Part shown: positions 1 to 5,944 of the stretch, piece by piece
Layout: every line of letters begins with the position of its first letter
How positions within the stretch are numbered: the stretch's first letter is position 1
Assembly (NCBI GenBank): GCA_003135585.1
Contig: PLCH01000133.1
Span: 8,276 to 16,709, forward strand
Source of the DNA: Chitinophagaceae bacterium
GTDB taxonomy: Bacteria > Bacteroidota > Bacteroidia > Chitinophagales > Chitinophagaceae
Length of the DNA stretch: 8,434 bases
Direction of reading: 5' to 3'
Notes under the pieces: model-generated
The model's database searches: none
What the model was told of the DNA's origin: nothing
The model's input: the letters and a program-made list of their open reading frames with translations, nothing else
Made by a program: the position numbers and the translations under genes

Positions 1-1
1 A

Positions 2-502
2 CTTTATGCCAATGTCCTTTACCGGCCCAACTTCAAATTTCTGGGCAGCGATAAGAACTGGCAATCCCTGACGATCGATCTTAGAAAGTATTTTAAATTC
101 CCCTCCGGCAGCAATAATATTCTGGCCATTTGGAATTATGACTGGCTCACGATCAGGGGAAAACCGCCGTATCTGGATTTACCCAGCACAGGCTGGGATG
201 CCTACAACAATACGGGCAGGGGTTATATTCAGGGGCGATTCAGGGGCAAAAATATGTTATACCTGGAGACAGAATACAGGTTTTGTCTCAGCAGGAACGG
301 ACTGTTTGGCGGGGTCGTATTTGCGAATGCGCAGAGTTTTGCAGAAATTCAGACCAACTATTATGACGATATATGGCCGGCTGCAGGAGTGGGTATCCGC
401 ATAAAAATCAATAAACATTCAAAGGCCAATATTTGCATTGACTACGGGTTTGGTGCTGATGGTTCGCGGGGAATATTTGTAAATGTCGGGGAGGTATTCT
501 AA
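2..502 (+). CDS. BamA/TamA-family (Omp85) outer membrane barrel protein, C-terminal 166 codons, 5' end outside the window
   Basis: The reading frame is open from the window edge to the TAA at 500-502, so only the C-terminal part of a longer gene is visible. The protein consists of alternating aromatic and hydrophobic strands separated by polar loops, as in a transmembrane beta-barrel. It carries GRGYIQGRFRGKN and ETEYRF, then FGGVVFANAQSF, GVGIRIKIN and finally IDYGFGADGSRGIFVNVGEVF. This order (Gly-Arg-Gly/arginine strand, YRF strand, GxGxR strand, YGFGxDGSRG near the end, terminal Phe) is typical of the C-terminal half of D15/Omp85 surface-antigen domains in Bacteroidota. A C-terminal Phe is the usual signal for Bam-dependent insertion into the outer membrane. 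The N-terminal part, including any POTRA domains and the signal peptide, is not visible, so I cannot tell BamA proper from a TamA-like or other accessory Omp85 paralogue. The family call is fairly secure and the exact role is not. Confidence 0.78.
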   Translation, partial: LYANVLYRPNFKFLGSDKNWQSLTIDLRKYFKFPSGSNNILAIWNYDWLTIRGKPPYLDLPSTGWDAYNNTGRGYIQGRFRGKNMLYLETEYRFCLSRNGLFGGVVFANAQSFAEIQTNYYDDIWPAAGVGIRIKINKHSKANICIDYGFGADGSRGIFVNVGEVF

Positions 503-1641
503 AGGATTTTTACTCCGTCTTCTATACGGGTGATATAAACCTCAGGCCTTTTATCGAAACGCCTTTCATATAGATCTGCTATCTGACTTGCAAAGTTTTC
601 CACCTTGTCTTCCTTCACAATATTTATGATACAACCTCCAAAACCCCCGCCCATCTGTCTTGCGCCCACTACTCCCGGCATGGACCTGGACTTTTCCACC
701 AGAAAATCCGATTCCGGGCAGCTCACTTCATAAAGCCTGCTTAGGCCTTCATGGGTCAGGAACATAAATTCTCCGAATTTTTGCAAATCGCCTGCAGTCA
801 AAAATTTACATCCTTCCAGTAGCCTGTCATTCTCATTTATTATAAAAATGCAGCGGCGATAAACCGGGTCCGGGATATCATTTTTATATTTCATCAATTG
901 TTCCTGACTGAAATCCCGTAACGAATGGCCGGATGGAAAATGTTTTTGCATGATGGAAACACCTTCTTCACATTGCTGTCTTCTGATATTGTATTCAGTC
1001 CCGGCAAGAGAGTGGCTAACCATGGTATTTACCAATACTATTTTATAATCCGGAAAATCAAATGGGATATATTCATAGGCCATACTTCGGCAATCCAGTT
1101 TCATAAGGTGACCTGCCTTGCCATGCAGGACGGCAAACTGGTCCATGATGCCACATTGCACACCGGCAAAAAGATGTTCCGTCTTTTGGCCTACCACTGC
1201 AAGCTCCATCTTTGTCAATCCCCAATCAAACAATTCATTGAGGGCAAAACCAAAACCACAACAAAGTGCCGCAGAAGAACTCATCCCCGCCCCTACAGGC
1301 ACATCACCATCGATAAGCACATCCAGTCCGCCTTCCAGATGTACTAATTTCTTTAGAAAAAAAATCATACCGAGCAGGTAGGTGGGCCATCCGTCCACTG
1401 GTTGGATATCGTCCAATGGAAAAGAAAGTTGTTGTGCATATTGGTTGGCATAAAGGTTTAAGACATTTTTATCATTTCTCGAGACAGCGGTGTATATCCT
1501 CTTGTCAACAGCCCCCGGTAATACAAATCCTTCATTGTAATCTGTATGTTCCCCGATAAGATTGACTCTCCCTGGGGCAGCCGCCAATAAAGCCTCTTTT
1601 CCAAACTGCTGGCTAAATTGTCGCCTGAGGTTTTTTTCCAT
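499..1641 (-). CDS. galK: Galactokinase
   Basis: GalK phosphorylates alpha-D-galactose with ATP to galactose-1-phosphate, the first committed Leloir-pathway step, in the cytoplasm. From the Met codon at 1641 the protein is 380 residues, close to the usual length of about 380-390. It shows the galactokinase signature GRVNLIGEHTDY (residues 24-35, with sugar-binding Glu31, His32 and Asp34 and the conserved Arg25), the GHMP ATP-binding loop PVGAGMSSSAAL (115-126), GIMDQF with the presumed catalytic Asp167, SHSLAGTEYNIRR (about 209-221) and the third GHMP motif MGGGFGGC (330-337). The start is ambiguous. An in-frame Met at 1674 adds 11 residues (391 total) and has AGGA just upstream on the minus strand. 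I prefer 1641 because the distance to the APGRVNLIGEHTDYN motif then matches other galactokinases and the divergent gap is less cramped. The gene is convergent with the barrel gene, whose stop it overlaps, and divergent from galM, its pathway partner. Confidence 0.96.
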   Translation of the reverse strand: MEKNLRRQFSQQFGKEALLAAAPGRVNLIGEHTDYNEGFVLPGAVDKRIYTAVSRNDKNVLNLYANQYAQQLSFPLDDIQPVDGWPTYLLGMIFFLKKLVHLEGGLDVLIDGDVPVGAGMSSSAALCCGFGFALNELFDWGLTKMELAVVGQKTEHLFAGVQCGIMDQFAVLHGKAGHLMKLDCRSMAYEYIPFDFPDYKIVLVNTMVSHSLAGTEYNIRRQQCEEGVSIMQKHFPSGHSLRDFSQEQLMKYKNDIPDPVYRRCIFIINENDRLLEGCKFLTAGDLQKFGEFMFLTHEGLSRLYEVSCPESDFLVEKSRSMPGVVGARQMGGGFGGCIINIVKEDKVENFASQIADLYERRFDKRPEVYITRIEDGVKIL

Positions 1642-1681
1642 ACTGGAAAAATAATGATTTTCTCTACATTGCATATAGTCC

Positions 1682-1710
1682 TAAATTTAAATATGCGTTA
1701 TTCAATCAAA
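1682..1710 (-). promoter_or_regulatory. Candidate galK promoter (Bacteroidota-type -33/-7)
   Basis: Read on the minus strand, TTTG (1710-1707) is followed after 17 bases by TAAATTTA (1689-1682). The second element matches the Bacteroidota -7 consensus TAnnTTTG at 7 of 8 positions, and the spacing fits the reported TTG-N17-23-TAnnTTTG arrangement. Transcription would begin near 1675, giving a leader of roughly 35 bases to the galK start at 1641. The -33 element lies inside the first codons of galM. TAAATTTA is its own reverse complement, but on the plus strand it sits too close to the galM ATG at 1693 to serve galM with a leader. This is a motif match only. Confidence 0.35.
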
Positions 1711-2646
1711 CATGTACAGAAAGATGATTTGAAGCTGGTGGTGCTAAATGATGAAAAGCTTGGCACCGAAGTGGCTGTTTTACCTGAATTGGGTGGTCTT
1801 CTACATGGTTTCAGTATCCGGGTAGACAACGACTTATTTAATGTTATTGACAACTATGAGAACCGGGAGCAGGCAAAAAAAGGAATAGGCAAAACTTATA
1901 AGAGCGCGAAGATGTCGCCTTTTGTCTGCCGGATTGCAGAAGGCAGATATGTATTCGATGGGAAAGAATATGAGTTTAAAAATAAATTCACGGATGGCTC
2001 CGCCATACATGGCCTTTTGTACAATAAACCCTTTGCCGTTACAGATGAGACTGCGGATGAACAGGGCGCTTCCCTAAGCCTTCTTTACCGGTACAAAAAA
2101 CAGGATATAGGATATCCCTTCAATTATGATTGCAACCTTGAGTACAGCTTGCGGGCTGATAATATATTGGAAGTAAAAACCACTGTCACCAATTCCGGCG
2201 ATCGTACTATCCCTGTCGCGGACGGATGGCATCCGTATTTTATGTTGGGAGGAAGCGTGGATGATTACCTGATCCATATTAATGCGGAGGACATGCTTGA
2301 GTTTGATGACAAACTTATACCTACGGGGAAGATCCTGCCCAATGATTTGTTTAAAGAACCCCGCAGGATCGGTCAAACAATCTTAGACAATTGTTTTTTG
2401 GTAAGGACCGAAAAGGACCGTGCTGCCTGCGAAATTTTCAACCCGGGGAACAAAATAAAACTTTCATTTTTCCCCGATAGCAGTTATTCCTATCTGCAGA
2501 TTTATACACCCCCGCACCGCAAAAGCATTGCGATAGAAAATATGAGTGCTGCACCCGATTGTTTTAATAATAAATTAGGATTGCTGCTACTGTCACCGGG
2601 AAATTCACAAACATTTACAGTTCTTTACCAACTAAGCTTGGTCTAA
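1693..2646 (+). CDS. galM: Aldose 1-epimerase (galactose mutarotase family)
   Basis: Enzymes of this family interconvert alpha and beta anomers of aldoses such as galactose. Beside galactokinase, the likely role is to supply the alpha-galactose that GalK needs. Starting at 1693 the protein is 317 residues. It has no signal peptide, so it is probably cytoplasmic. The expected active-site positions are visible: Arg80 in PFVCRIAEGRY, His106 in SAIHGLLYNKPF, His180 in DGWHPYFML (the HPYF motif of GalM, the presumed general acid) and Glu282 in IAIENMSAAPDCFN (the presumed general base). Upstream in-frame Met codons at 1618 and 1654 would overlap galK and add residues with no family match, so MRYSIKHVQ is the better start. 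No clear Shine-Dalgarno site is seen. Glucose-6-phosphate 1-epimerase-like or other sugar specificity cannot be excluded, and the galactose role rests on the neighbour. It is followed after 36 bases by the lipoprotein gene. Confidence 0.88.
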   Translation: MRYSIKHVQKDDLKLVVLNDEKLGTEVAVLPELGGLLHGFSIRVDNDLFNVIDNYENREQAKKGIGKTYKSAKMSPFVCRIAEGRYVFDGKEYEFKNKFTDGSAIHGLLYNKPFAVTDETADEQGASLSLLYRYKKQDIGYPFNYDCNLEYSLRADNILEVKTTVTNSGDRTIPVADGWHPYFMLGGSVDDYLIHINAEDMLEFDDKLIPTGKILPNDLFKEPRRIGQTILDNCFLVRTEKDRAACEIFNPGNKIKLSFFPDSSYSYLQIYTPPHRKSIAIENMSAAPDCFNNKLGLLLLSPGNSQTFTVLYQLSLV

Positions 2647-2677
2647 AAATCAGTAACTTGCCGGCTGACTAAAAATC
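2643..2677 (+). repeat. Two copies of CTAAAAATC flanking the galM-lipoprotein gap
   Basis: CTAAAAATC occurs at 2643-2651, where it includes the galM stop codon, and again at 2669-2677, six bases before the lipoprotein ATG. Start-to-start spacing is 26 bases. The match is exact over nine bases. No function is evident, and in AT-rich gap sequence chance is a real explanation. Confidence 0.4.
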
Positions 2678-2682
2678 GAAAA

Positions 2683-3453
2683 ATGAAAATTTTGAAATTA
2701 TTGGTGCCGGTTATCTTTCTGGTTTCCCTGGCCGGCTGTCTGGATATCCATGAAGAAATTGAAGTGAATAATAATGGCAGCGGCCAAATGTCCATCAACA
2801 TGGATATGAGCCAACTTTTGGACATCATGCAAACCTATGTCGGCAAGGATGAAATGGAGAAACAACTTCCAAAAAGAATGATGGATACTACCATCTTAAT
2901 GAAAGACCTGGTAGATACGGCGAAGGACATGAGTGCAGAAAAAAAAGCACTCGTCCGGGAAGGCCGGATCCATATGAAACTTAATATGGATGAAAAATTA
3001 TTCAAGACGGATATCCATTTTCCATTTAAAAATCTGAACGATCTCCAAAAACTGTATACATCCATGAATGACGGATCCCTCAATACAACGAAATTGTTTA
3101 GCGGACTCGCGTCAGGCAAGGACAGCGCAAACAATTCCGGCAATGTTCCAGATTTGAGCCAATTTAACGGGATCTATGATTTTCAAAGCAAGGATGGGCT
3201 GATATCAAGGAAGCTGAATCCCGAAAAATGGAAGGCGTTCCAGGAAAGTCAGCAATTTGCCCAGGTAAAGGAAGTCGGCAATATGGGAATGGAGGTCGGG
3301 TATACCCTGACGGTTAGTCTGCCCCGGTCTGTGAAAAAAGTAGACAACCCCCTTGCCAGCATTTCGGAGGATAAAAAAACAGTGACCATGACATATAATT
3401 TTGTGGAGGTATTTTCACACCCGGAAAAATTTGAATACACTATTGCCTATTAA
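2683..3453 (+). CDS. Lipoprotein of unknown function
   Basis: The 256-residue protein begins with a lipoprotein signal peptide: MKILK, a hydrophobic stretch, then the lipobox LAGC with Cys19 as the predicted lipidated residue. Mature sequence follows as LDIHEEIEVNNNGSGQMSIN. The region after the lipobox (about 22-45) and the C-terminal region (about 208-255) are rich in beta-strand patterns (VGYTLTVSLPRSVKKVDNP, then SEDKKTVTMTYNFVEVF). Between them lies a charged, mainly helical segment with many Met and Lys residues. The pattern of an early NxxGSG turn and a late LPxxVKxVxNPxAxxSxDKKTVT segment loosely recalls LppM-like beta-rich lipoproteins, but I cannot assign a family securely. It should be anchored in the inner or outer membrane facing the periplasm. 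It lies 36 bases after galM and 31 before nadB, so it may be co-transcribed with both, without an obvious functional link. Confidence 0.82.
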   Translation: MKILKLLVPVIFLVSLAGCLDIHEEIEVNNNGSGQMSINMDMSQLLDIMQTYVGKDEMEKQLPKRMMDTTILMKDLVDTAKDMSAEKKALVREGRIHMKLNMDEKLFKTDIHFPFKNLNDLQKLYTSMNDGSLNTTKLFSGLASGKDSANNSGNVPDLSQFNGIYDFQSKDGLISRKLNPEKWKAFQESQQFAQVKEVGNMGMEVGYTLTVSLPRSVKKVDNPLASISEDKKTVTMTYNFVEVFSHPEKFEYTIAY

Positions 3454-3460
3454 GCAATAG
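3440..3460 (+). other. Perfect 7-bp inverted repeat around the lipoprotein stop codon
   Basis: CTATTGC (3440-3446) pairs with GCAATAG (3454-3460) across a 7-base loop, CTATTAA, which contains the TAA stop at 3451-3453. No T-run follows (the next bases are CTCCTGCCCG), so it is not a canonical intrinsic terminator. It could be a weak RNA hairpin between two probably co-transcribed genes, or chance. Confidence 0.35.
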
Positions 3461-3484
3461 CTCCTGCCCGAGGCATATCATCTT

Positions 3485-5083
3485 ATGATAAAAACTGATT
3501 TTTTAGTCGTTGGTTCAGGCATTGCCGGCTTAAGCTATGCACTTAAAGTAGCGCAGCATTATCCTGAAAAAAAAGTGCTGGTTATCACCAAAACCAAAGC
3601 AGATGAGACAAATACCAAATATGCGCAAGGGGGTATTGCAGGCGTTACGGATCTTGAACGCGACAGCTATAAAAAGCATATTCAGGATACTTTGATAGCC
3701 GGAGACGGATTATGCAACCCGGCTGTGGTTGAAATCGTAGTAAAAGAAGGGCCTGAAAGAATAAAAGAAATTATTGAATGGGGAGCCCGGTTTGACAAAG
3801 ACTCCGAGGGAGATTATAAATTGGGCAAGGAAGGTGGACATTCCGAATCGAGGATCTTGCACCATAAAGACATTACGGGCAAAGAAATTGAAAGGGCTTT
3901 GCTGGAAACAGTCAGCCAGCAGAAAAATATTGAAATCATCAAGCATTGCTTTGTGGTAGACATCATCACCCAGCACCATTTGGGATGGTTGGTCACCAAA
4001 TCCACTCCTGATATTGAGTGTTATGGGATTTATGCGCTGGATCTACATACGGATAAAATTATAAAAATCCTATCACGCATCACTCTTTTCGCTACAGGGG
4101 GTAACGGTCAGGTATACCGTACCACGACCAACCCCACCATTGCAACCGGTGATGGTGTGGCAATGGTTTACCGGGCCAAGGGTAAGATTGAAAATATGGA
4201 GTTCATCCAGTTTCATCCGACCGCTTTGTATGAGCCGGGAGTCAGCCCTTCCTTTCTGATTACAGAGGCGGTCAGGGGAGACGGCGCCATTCTGCGCAAC
4301 AAAAATGGCGAGGCCTTTATGGGCAAGTATGATGATCGCAAAGATCTTGCTCCCCGTGATATCGTGGCCCGCGCCATTGACAGTGAAATGAAAAAAGCAG
4401 GGACGGAGCACGTTTTTTTGGATTGCCGTCATCTCGGTTTGGAAAAATTCGTAGATCACTTCCCCAATATTTATGAAAAATGCAAATCCATTGGCATTGA
4501 TATTACAAAAAACCTCATACCTGTCGCTCCGGCTGCGCATTACAGCTGCGGAGGCATAAAAACCGATGAATGGGGAAGAACTTCGATCAATCACCTGTAT
4601 GCCTGCGGCGAATGCGCATCCACCGGCCTGCATGGGGCTAACCGCCTGGCAAGTAACTCCCTGCTGGAGGCTTTGGTCTTTGGTCAGCGCTGTTATGTCG
4701 ACAGTGTAGAGAGGATAAAAAATATTGATTTTAAGGAAGGGATCCCCGACTGGGATACCCTGGGTACGACAGAACCCAGGGAAATGATCCTCATCACCCA
4801 GAGTATAAAAGAACTACAGCTTCTCATGAGTGACTATGTCGGAATCGTCCGTACCAATACCCGCCTGGAAAGAGCAATGAAGCGCCTGGATCTGCTGCAT
4901 GAAGAGATTGAAGCCCTGTACCAGACAACAGCGGTTTCTCCACAGCTTTGCGAAGTGAGGAATCTTATTACCGTGGGTTACCTGATAGTCAAAGGAGCGC
5001 AATTCCGCAAAGAAAGCCGTGGTCTGCATTTCAACACGGATTATCCGGGCAAGAGCCTGCTTCTTCAGAATATAGTATTGTGA
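3485..5083 (+). CDS. nadB: L-aspartate oxidase (quinolinate synthase subunit B)
   Basis: NadB is an FAD flavoenzyme that oxidises L-aspartate to iminoaspartate. NadA condenses this with dihydroxyacetone phosphate to quinolinate in de novo NAD synthesis. The 532-residue length is normal. An N-terminal FAD dinucleotide fold is visible (VVGSGIAGLSYALKVAQ, about 8-24, with ITKTK at the end of strand 2), then the NTKYAQGGIAG flavin-binding segment (43-53). Active-site residues fall almost exactly at E. coli NadB positions: Glu121 in GHSESR, His244 in QFHPTALYEPG, Arg291 in LAPRDIVARAI, His352 in APAAHYSCGGI and Arg387 in GANRLASNSLLEAL. The HxxTxY and loop features favour NadB over fumarate reductase or succinate dehydrogenase subunits. 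A helical C-terminal domain (about 430-532) contains the usual RTxxxLxxAxxRLxxL pattern. A purine-rich GAGG lies 11 bases before the ATG. nadA and nadC, often nearby in other genomes, are not in this window. Confidence 0.96.
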   Translation: MIKTDFLVVGSGIAGLSYALKVAQHYPEKKVLVITKTKADETNTKYAQGGIAGVTDLERDSYKKHIQDTLIAGDGLCNPAVVEIVVKEGPERIKEIIEWGARFDKDSEGDYKLGKEGGHSESRILHHKDITGKEIERALLETVSQQKNIEIIKHCFVVDIITQHHLGWLVTKSTPDIECYGIYALDLHTDKIIKILSRITLFATGGNGQVYRTTTNPTIATGDGVAMVYRAKGKIENMEFIQFHPTALYEPGVSPSFLITEAVRGDGAILRNKNGEAFMGKYDDRKDLAPRDIVARAIDSEMKKAGTEHVFLDCRHLGLEKFVDHFPNIYEKCKSIGIDITKNLIPVAPAAHYSCGGIKTDEWGRTSINHLYACGECASTGLHGANRLASNSLLEALVFGQRCYVDSVERIKNIDFKEGIPDWDTLGTTEPREMILITQSIKELQLLMSDYVGIVRTNTRLERAMKRLDLLHEEIEALYQTTAVSPQLCEVRNLITVGYLIVKGAQFRKESRGLHFNTDYPGKSLLLQNIVL

Positions 5084-5138
5084 GGGTGGTTAATATTATT
5101 TAGATGGAAAAGGGGAAGGATTCAAAATAAAAAGTGTT

Positions 5139-5852
5139 ATGAAAGCGATGATTTTTGCAGCAGGGGTGGGGACCCGCTTCAAACCTTGGACAGAAAAGCA
5201 TCCCAAGGCCCTCGCCCTGGTGAATGGTAAGAGCCTGCTGCAAAGAAATATCGAGTACCTGCAGCAATTCCACATAAAAGAGGTCATGGTAAACGTCCAT
5301 CATTTTGCCAAGCAGGTCACCGATGCCATTGCGCTGAACAGAGGATGGGGCAGCAGGATAACCGTCAGTGATGAAACCGAAGAGCTCCTTGAGACGGGCG
5401 GAGGCCTAAAAAAATCGGGCTGGTATTTTTACGATGGTCCCTTTGTTGTGATAAATGCGGACATACTGACTGATATGGACCTGACGACAATGATCGCATT
5501 TCACGAGGATCATAAGCCGCTGGCGACCCTTGCCGTTACGGACCGGGAAACATCCAGGTATTTTTTGTTCGATGAAAAAAATGAATTGTGCGGATGGAGA
5601 AACACCAAAACCGGGGAGGAAAAAATGGCAAGAAAGGTTTCGTTTCCCATTCAAAAAGCATTTAGCGGTGTTCATATTATTGAACCCAGGATTTTTTCCT
5701 TGATTAAAAAGGAAGGCAAATTCTCGATTGTGGATGTCTATCTTGATCTTGCCCGTTCTGAAAAGATCCTGGGCATTGACAGGAGCGGTTCAAAATTAGT
5801 GGATGTCGGCAGGCCGGAATCCGTGGCCATCGCGGAAACATTATTTCCATGA
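5139..5852 (+). CDS. Sugar-1-phosphate nucleotidyltransferase, MurU-like
   Basis: These cytoplasmic enzymes transfer a nucleotidyl group from an NTP to a sugar-1-phosphate, giving an NDP-sugar and pyrophosphate. The 237-residue protein shows the nucleotide-binding loop AAGVGTRFKPWTEKHPKAL (7-25, with Arg13 and Lys23), the base-recognition segment ETGGGLKKS (85-93), the metal-binding Asp108 in VVINADILTD, FSGVHIIEP (176-183) and a second metal-site Asp222 in VDVGRPES. The short single-domain length and the SDETEELLETGGGL segment resemble MurU (N-acetylmuramate alpha-1-phosphate uridylyltransferase of peptidoglycan recycling) more than the longer RmlA, GlmU or GalU enzymes. MurU normally works with the kinase AmgK, and no such kinase is in this window, so the substrate remains open (mannose-, heptose- or MurNAc-1-phosphate are possible). 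It begins 55 bases after nadB. A purine-rich AGGGGAAGGA lies about 18 bases before the ATG, which is too far for a normal ribosome site. Confidence 0.85.
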   Translation: MKAMIFAAGVGTRFKPWTEKHPKALALVNGKSLLQRNIEYLQQFHIKEVMVNVHHFAKQVTDAIALNRGWGSRITVSDETEELLETGGGLKKSGWYFYDGPFVVINADILTDMDLTTMIAFHEDHKPLATLAVTDRETSRYFLFDEKNELCGWRNTKTGEEKMARKVSFPIQKAFSGVHIIEPRIFSLIKKEGKFSIVDVYLDLARSEKILGIDRSGSKLVDVGRPESVAIAETLFP

Positions 5853-5875
5853 ATTATTTTCTCATTAATTATTTC
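5840..5875 (+). repeat. Three spaced copies of ATTATTT(T)C
   Basis: ATTATTTC (5840-5847), ATTATTTTC (5853-5861) and ATTATTTC (5868-5875) begin 13 and 15 bases apart. They cross the end of the nucleotidyltransferase gene into the gap before the phosphoesterase gene. The spacing is close to, but not exactly, regular. This may be low-complexity AT sequence or a set of protein-binding sites, and nothing in the sequence decides between them. Confidence 0.3.
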
Positions 5876-5905
5876 TGAATAAGTGCCGCTATTGCGGATA
5901 TACAA

Positions 5906-5913
5906 TATTTTTG
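5906..5913 (+). promoter_or_regulatory. Candidate -7 promoter element for the phosphoesterase gene
   Basis: TATTTTTG is an exact match to the Bacteroidota -7 consensus TAnnTTTG. It lies 31 bases before the ATG at 5945, which would leave a leader of about 25 bases. It sits in the largest gap of the window (5853-5944), which favours a separate promoter here. No TTG is found at the expected 17-23 bases upstream, so the -33 half is missing or degenerate. AAGG at 5933-5936, eight bases before the ATG, is a plausible ribosome-binding site. Confidence 0.45.
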
Positions 5914-5944
5914 TGGCTCAATTAAGAAAATCAAGGTTACAGGT

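Noticed and set aside
490..516. GGAG...CTCC pairing around the convergent stop codons as a bidirectional terminator
   Set aside because: The stem is only four base pairs across a 19-base loop, too weak to call.
925..1347. A 140-codon open frame on the plus strand inside galK
   Set aside because: It is antisense to the galactokinase catalytic core and has no family features. The galK frame explains the sequence fully.
1618..1692. Longer galM starting at 1618 or 1654
   Set aside because: The added residues overlap galK, resemble no epimerase N-terminus and look like read-back of the galK start region.
2633..2640. TAAGCTTG as a -7 element for the lipoprotein gene
   Set aside because: It matches TAnnTTTG at 7 of 8 positions, but there is no TTG at the required distance upstream and the gene probably reads through from galM.
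4073..4633. A 186-codon open frame on the minus strand inside nadB
   Set aside because: It lies wholly antisense to the active-site half of nadB, and its protein has no recognisable motif. High third-position constraint in the real gene readily produces such shadow frames.
4752..4775. TACCCTGGGTA palindrome inside nadB
   Set aside because: A short 5-bp palindrome within coding sequence with no partner sites. Chance is the simplest explanation.
5073..5080. TAGTATTG at the end of nadB as a -7 element for the nucleotidyltransferase
   Set aside because: One mismatch and no upstream TTG at the expected spacing. Such near matches are expected by chance in AT-rich sequence.
5886..5897. CCGC-TATT-GCGG inverted repeat as a terminator after the nucleotidyltransferase gene
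   Set aside because: The stem is only four base pairs and the nearest T-run starts 11 bases later, so it would not work as an intrinsic terminator.
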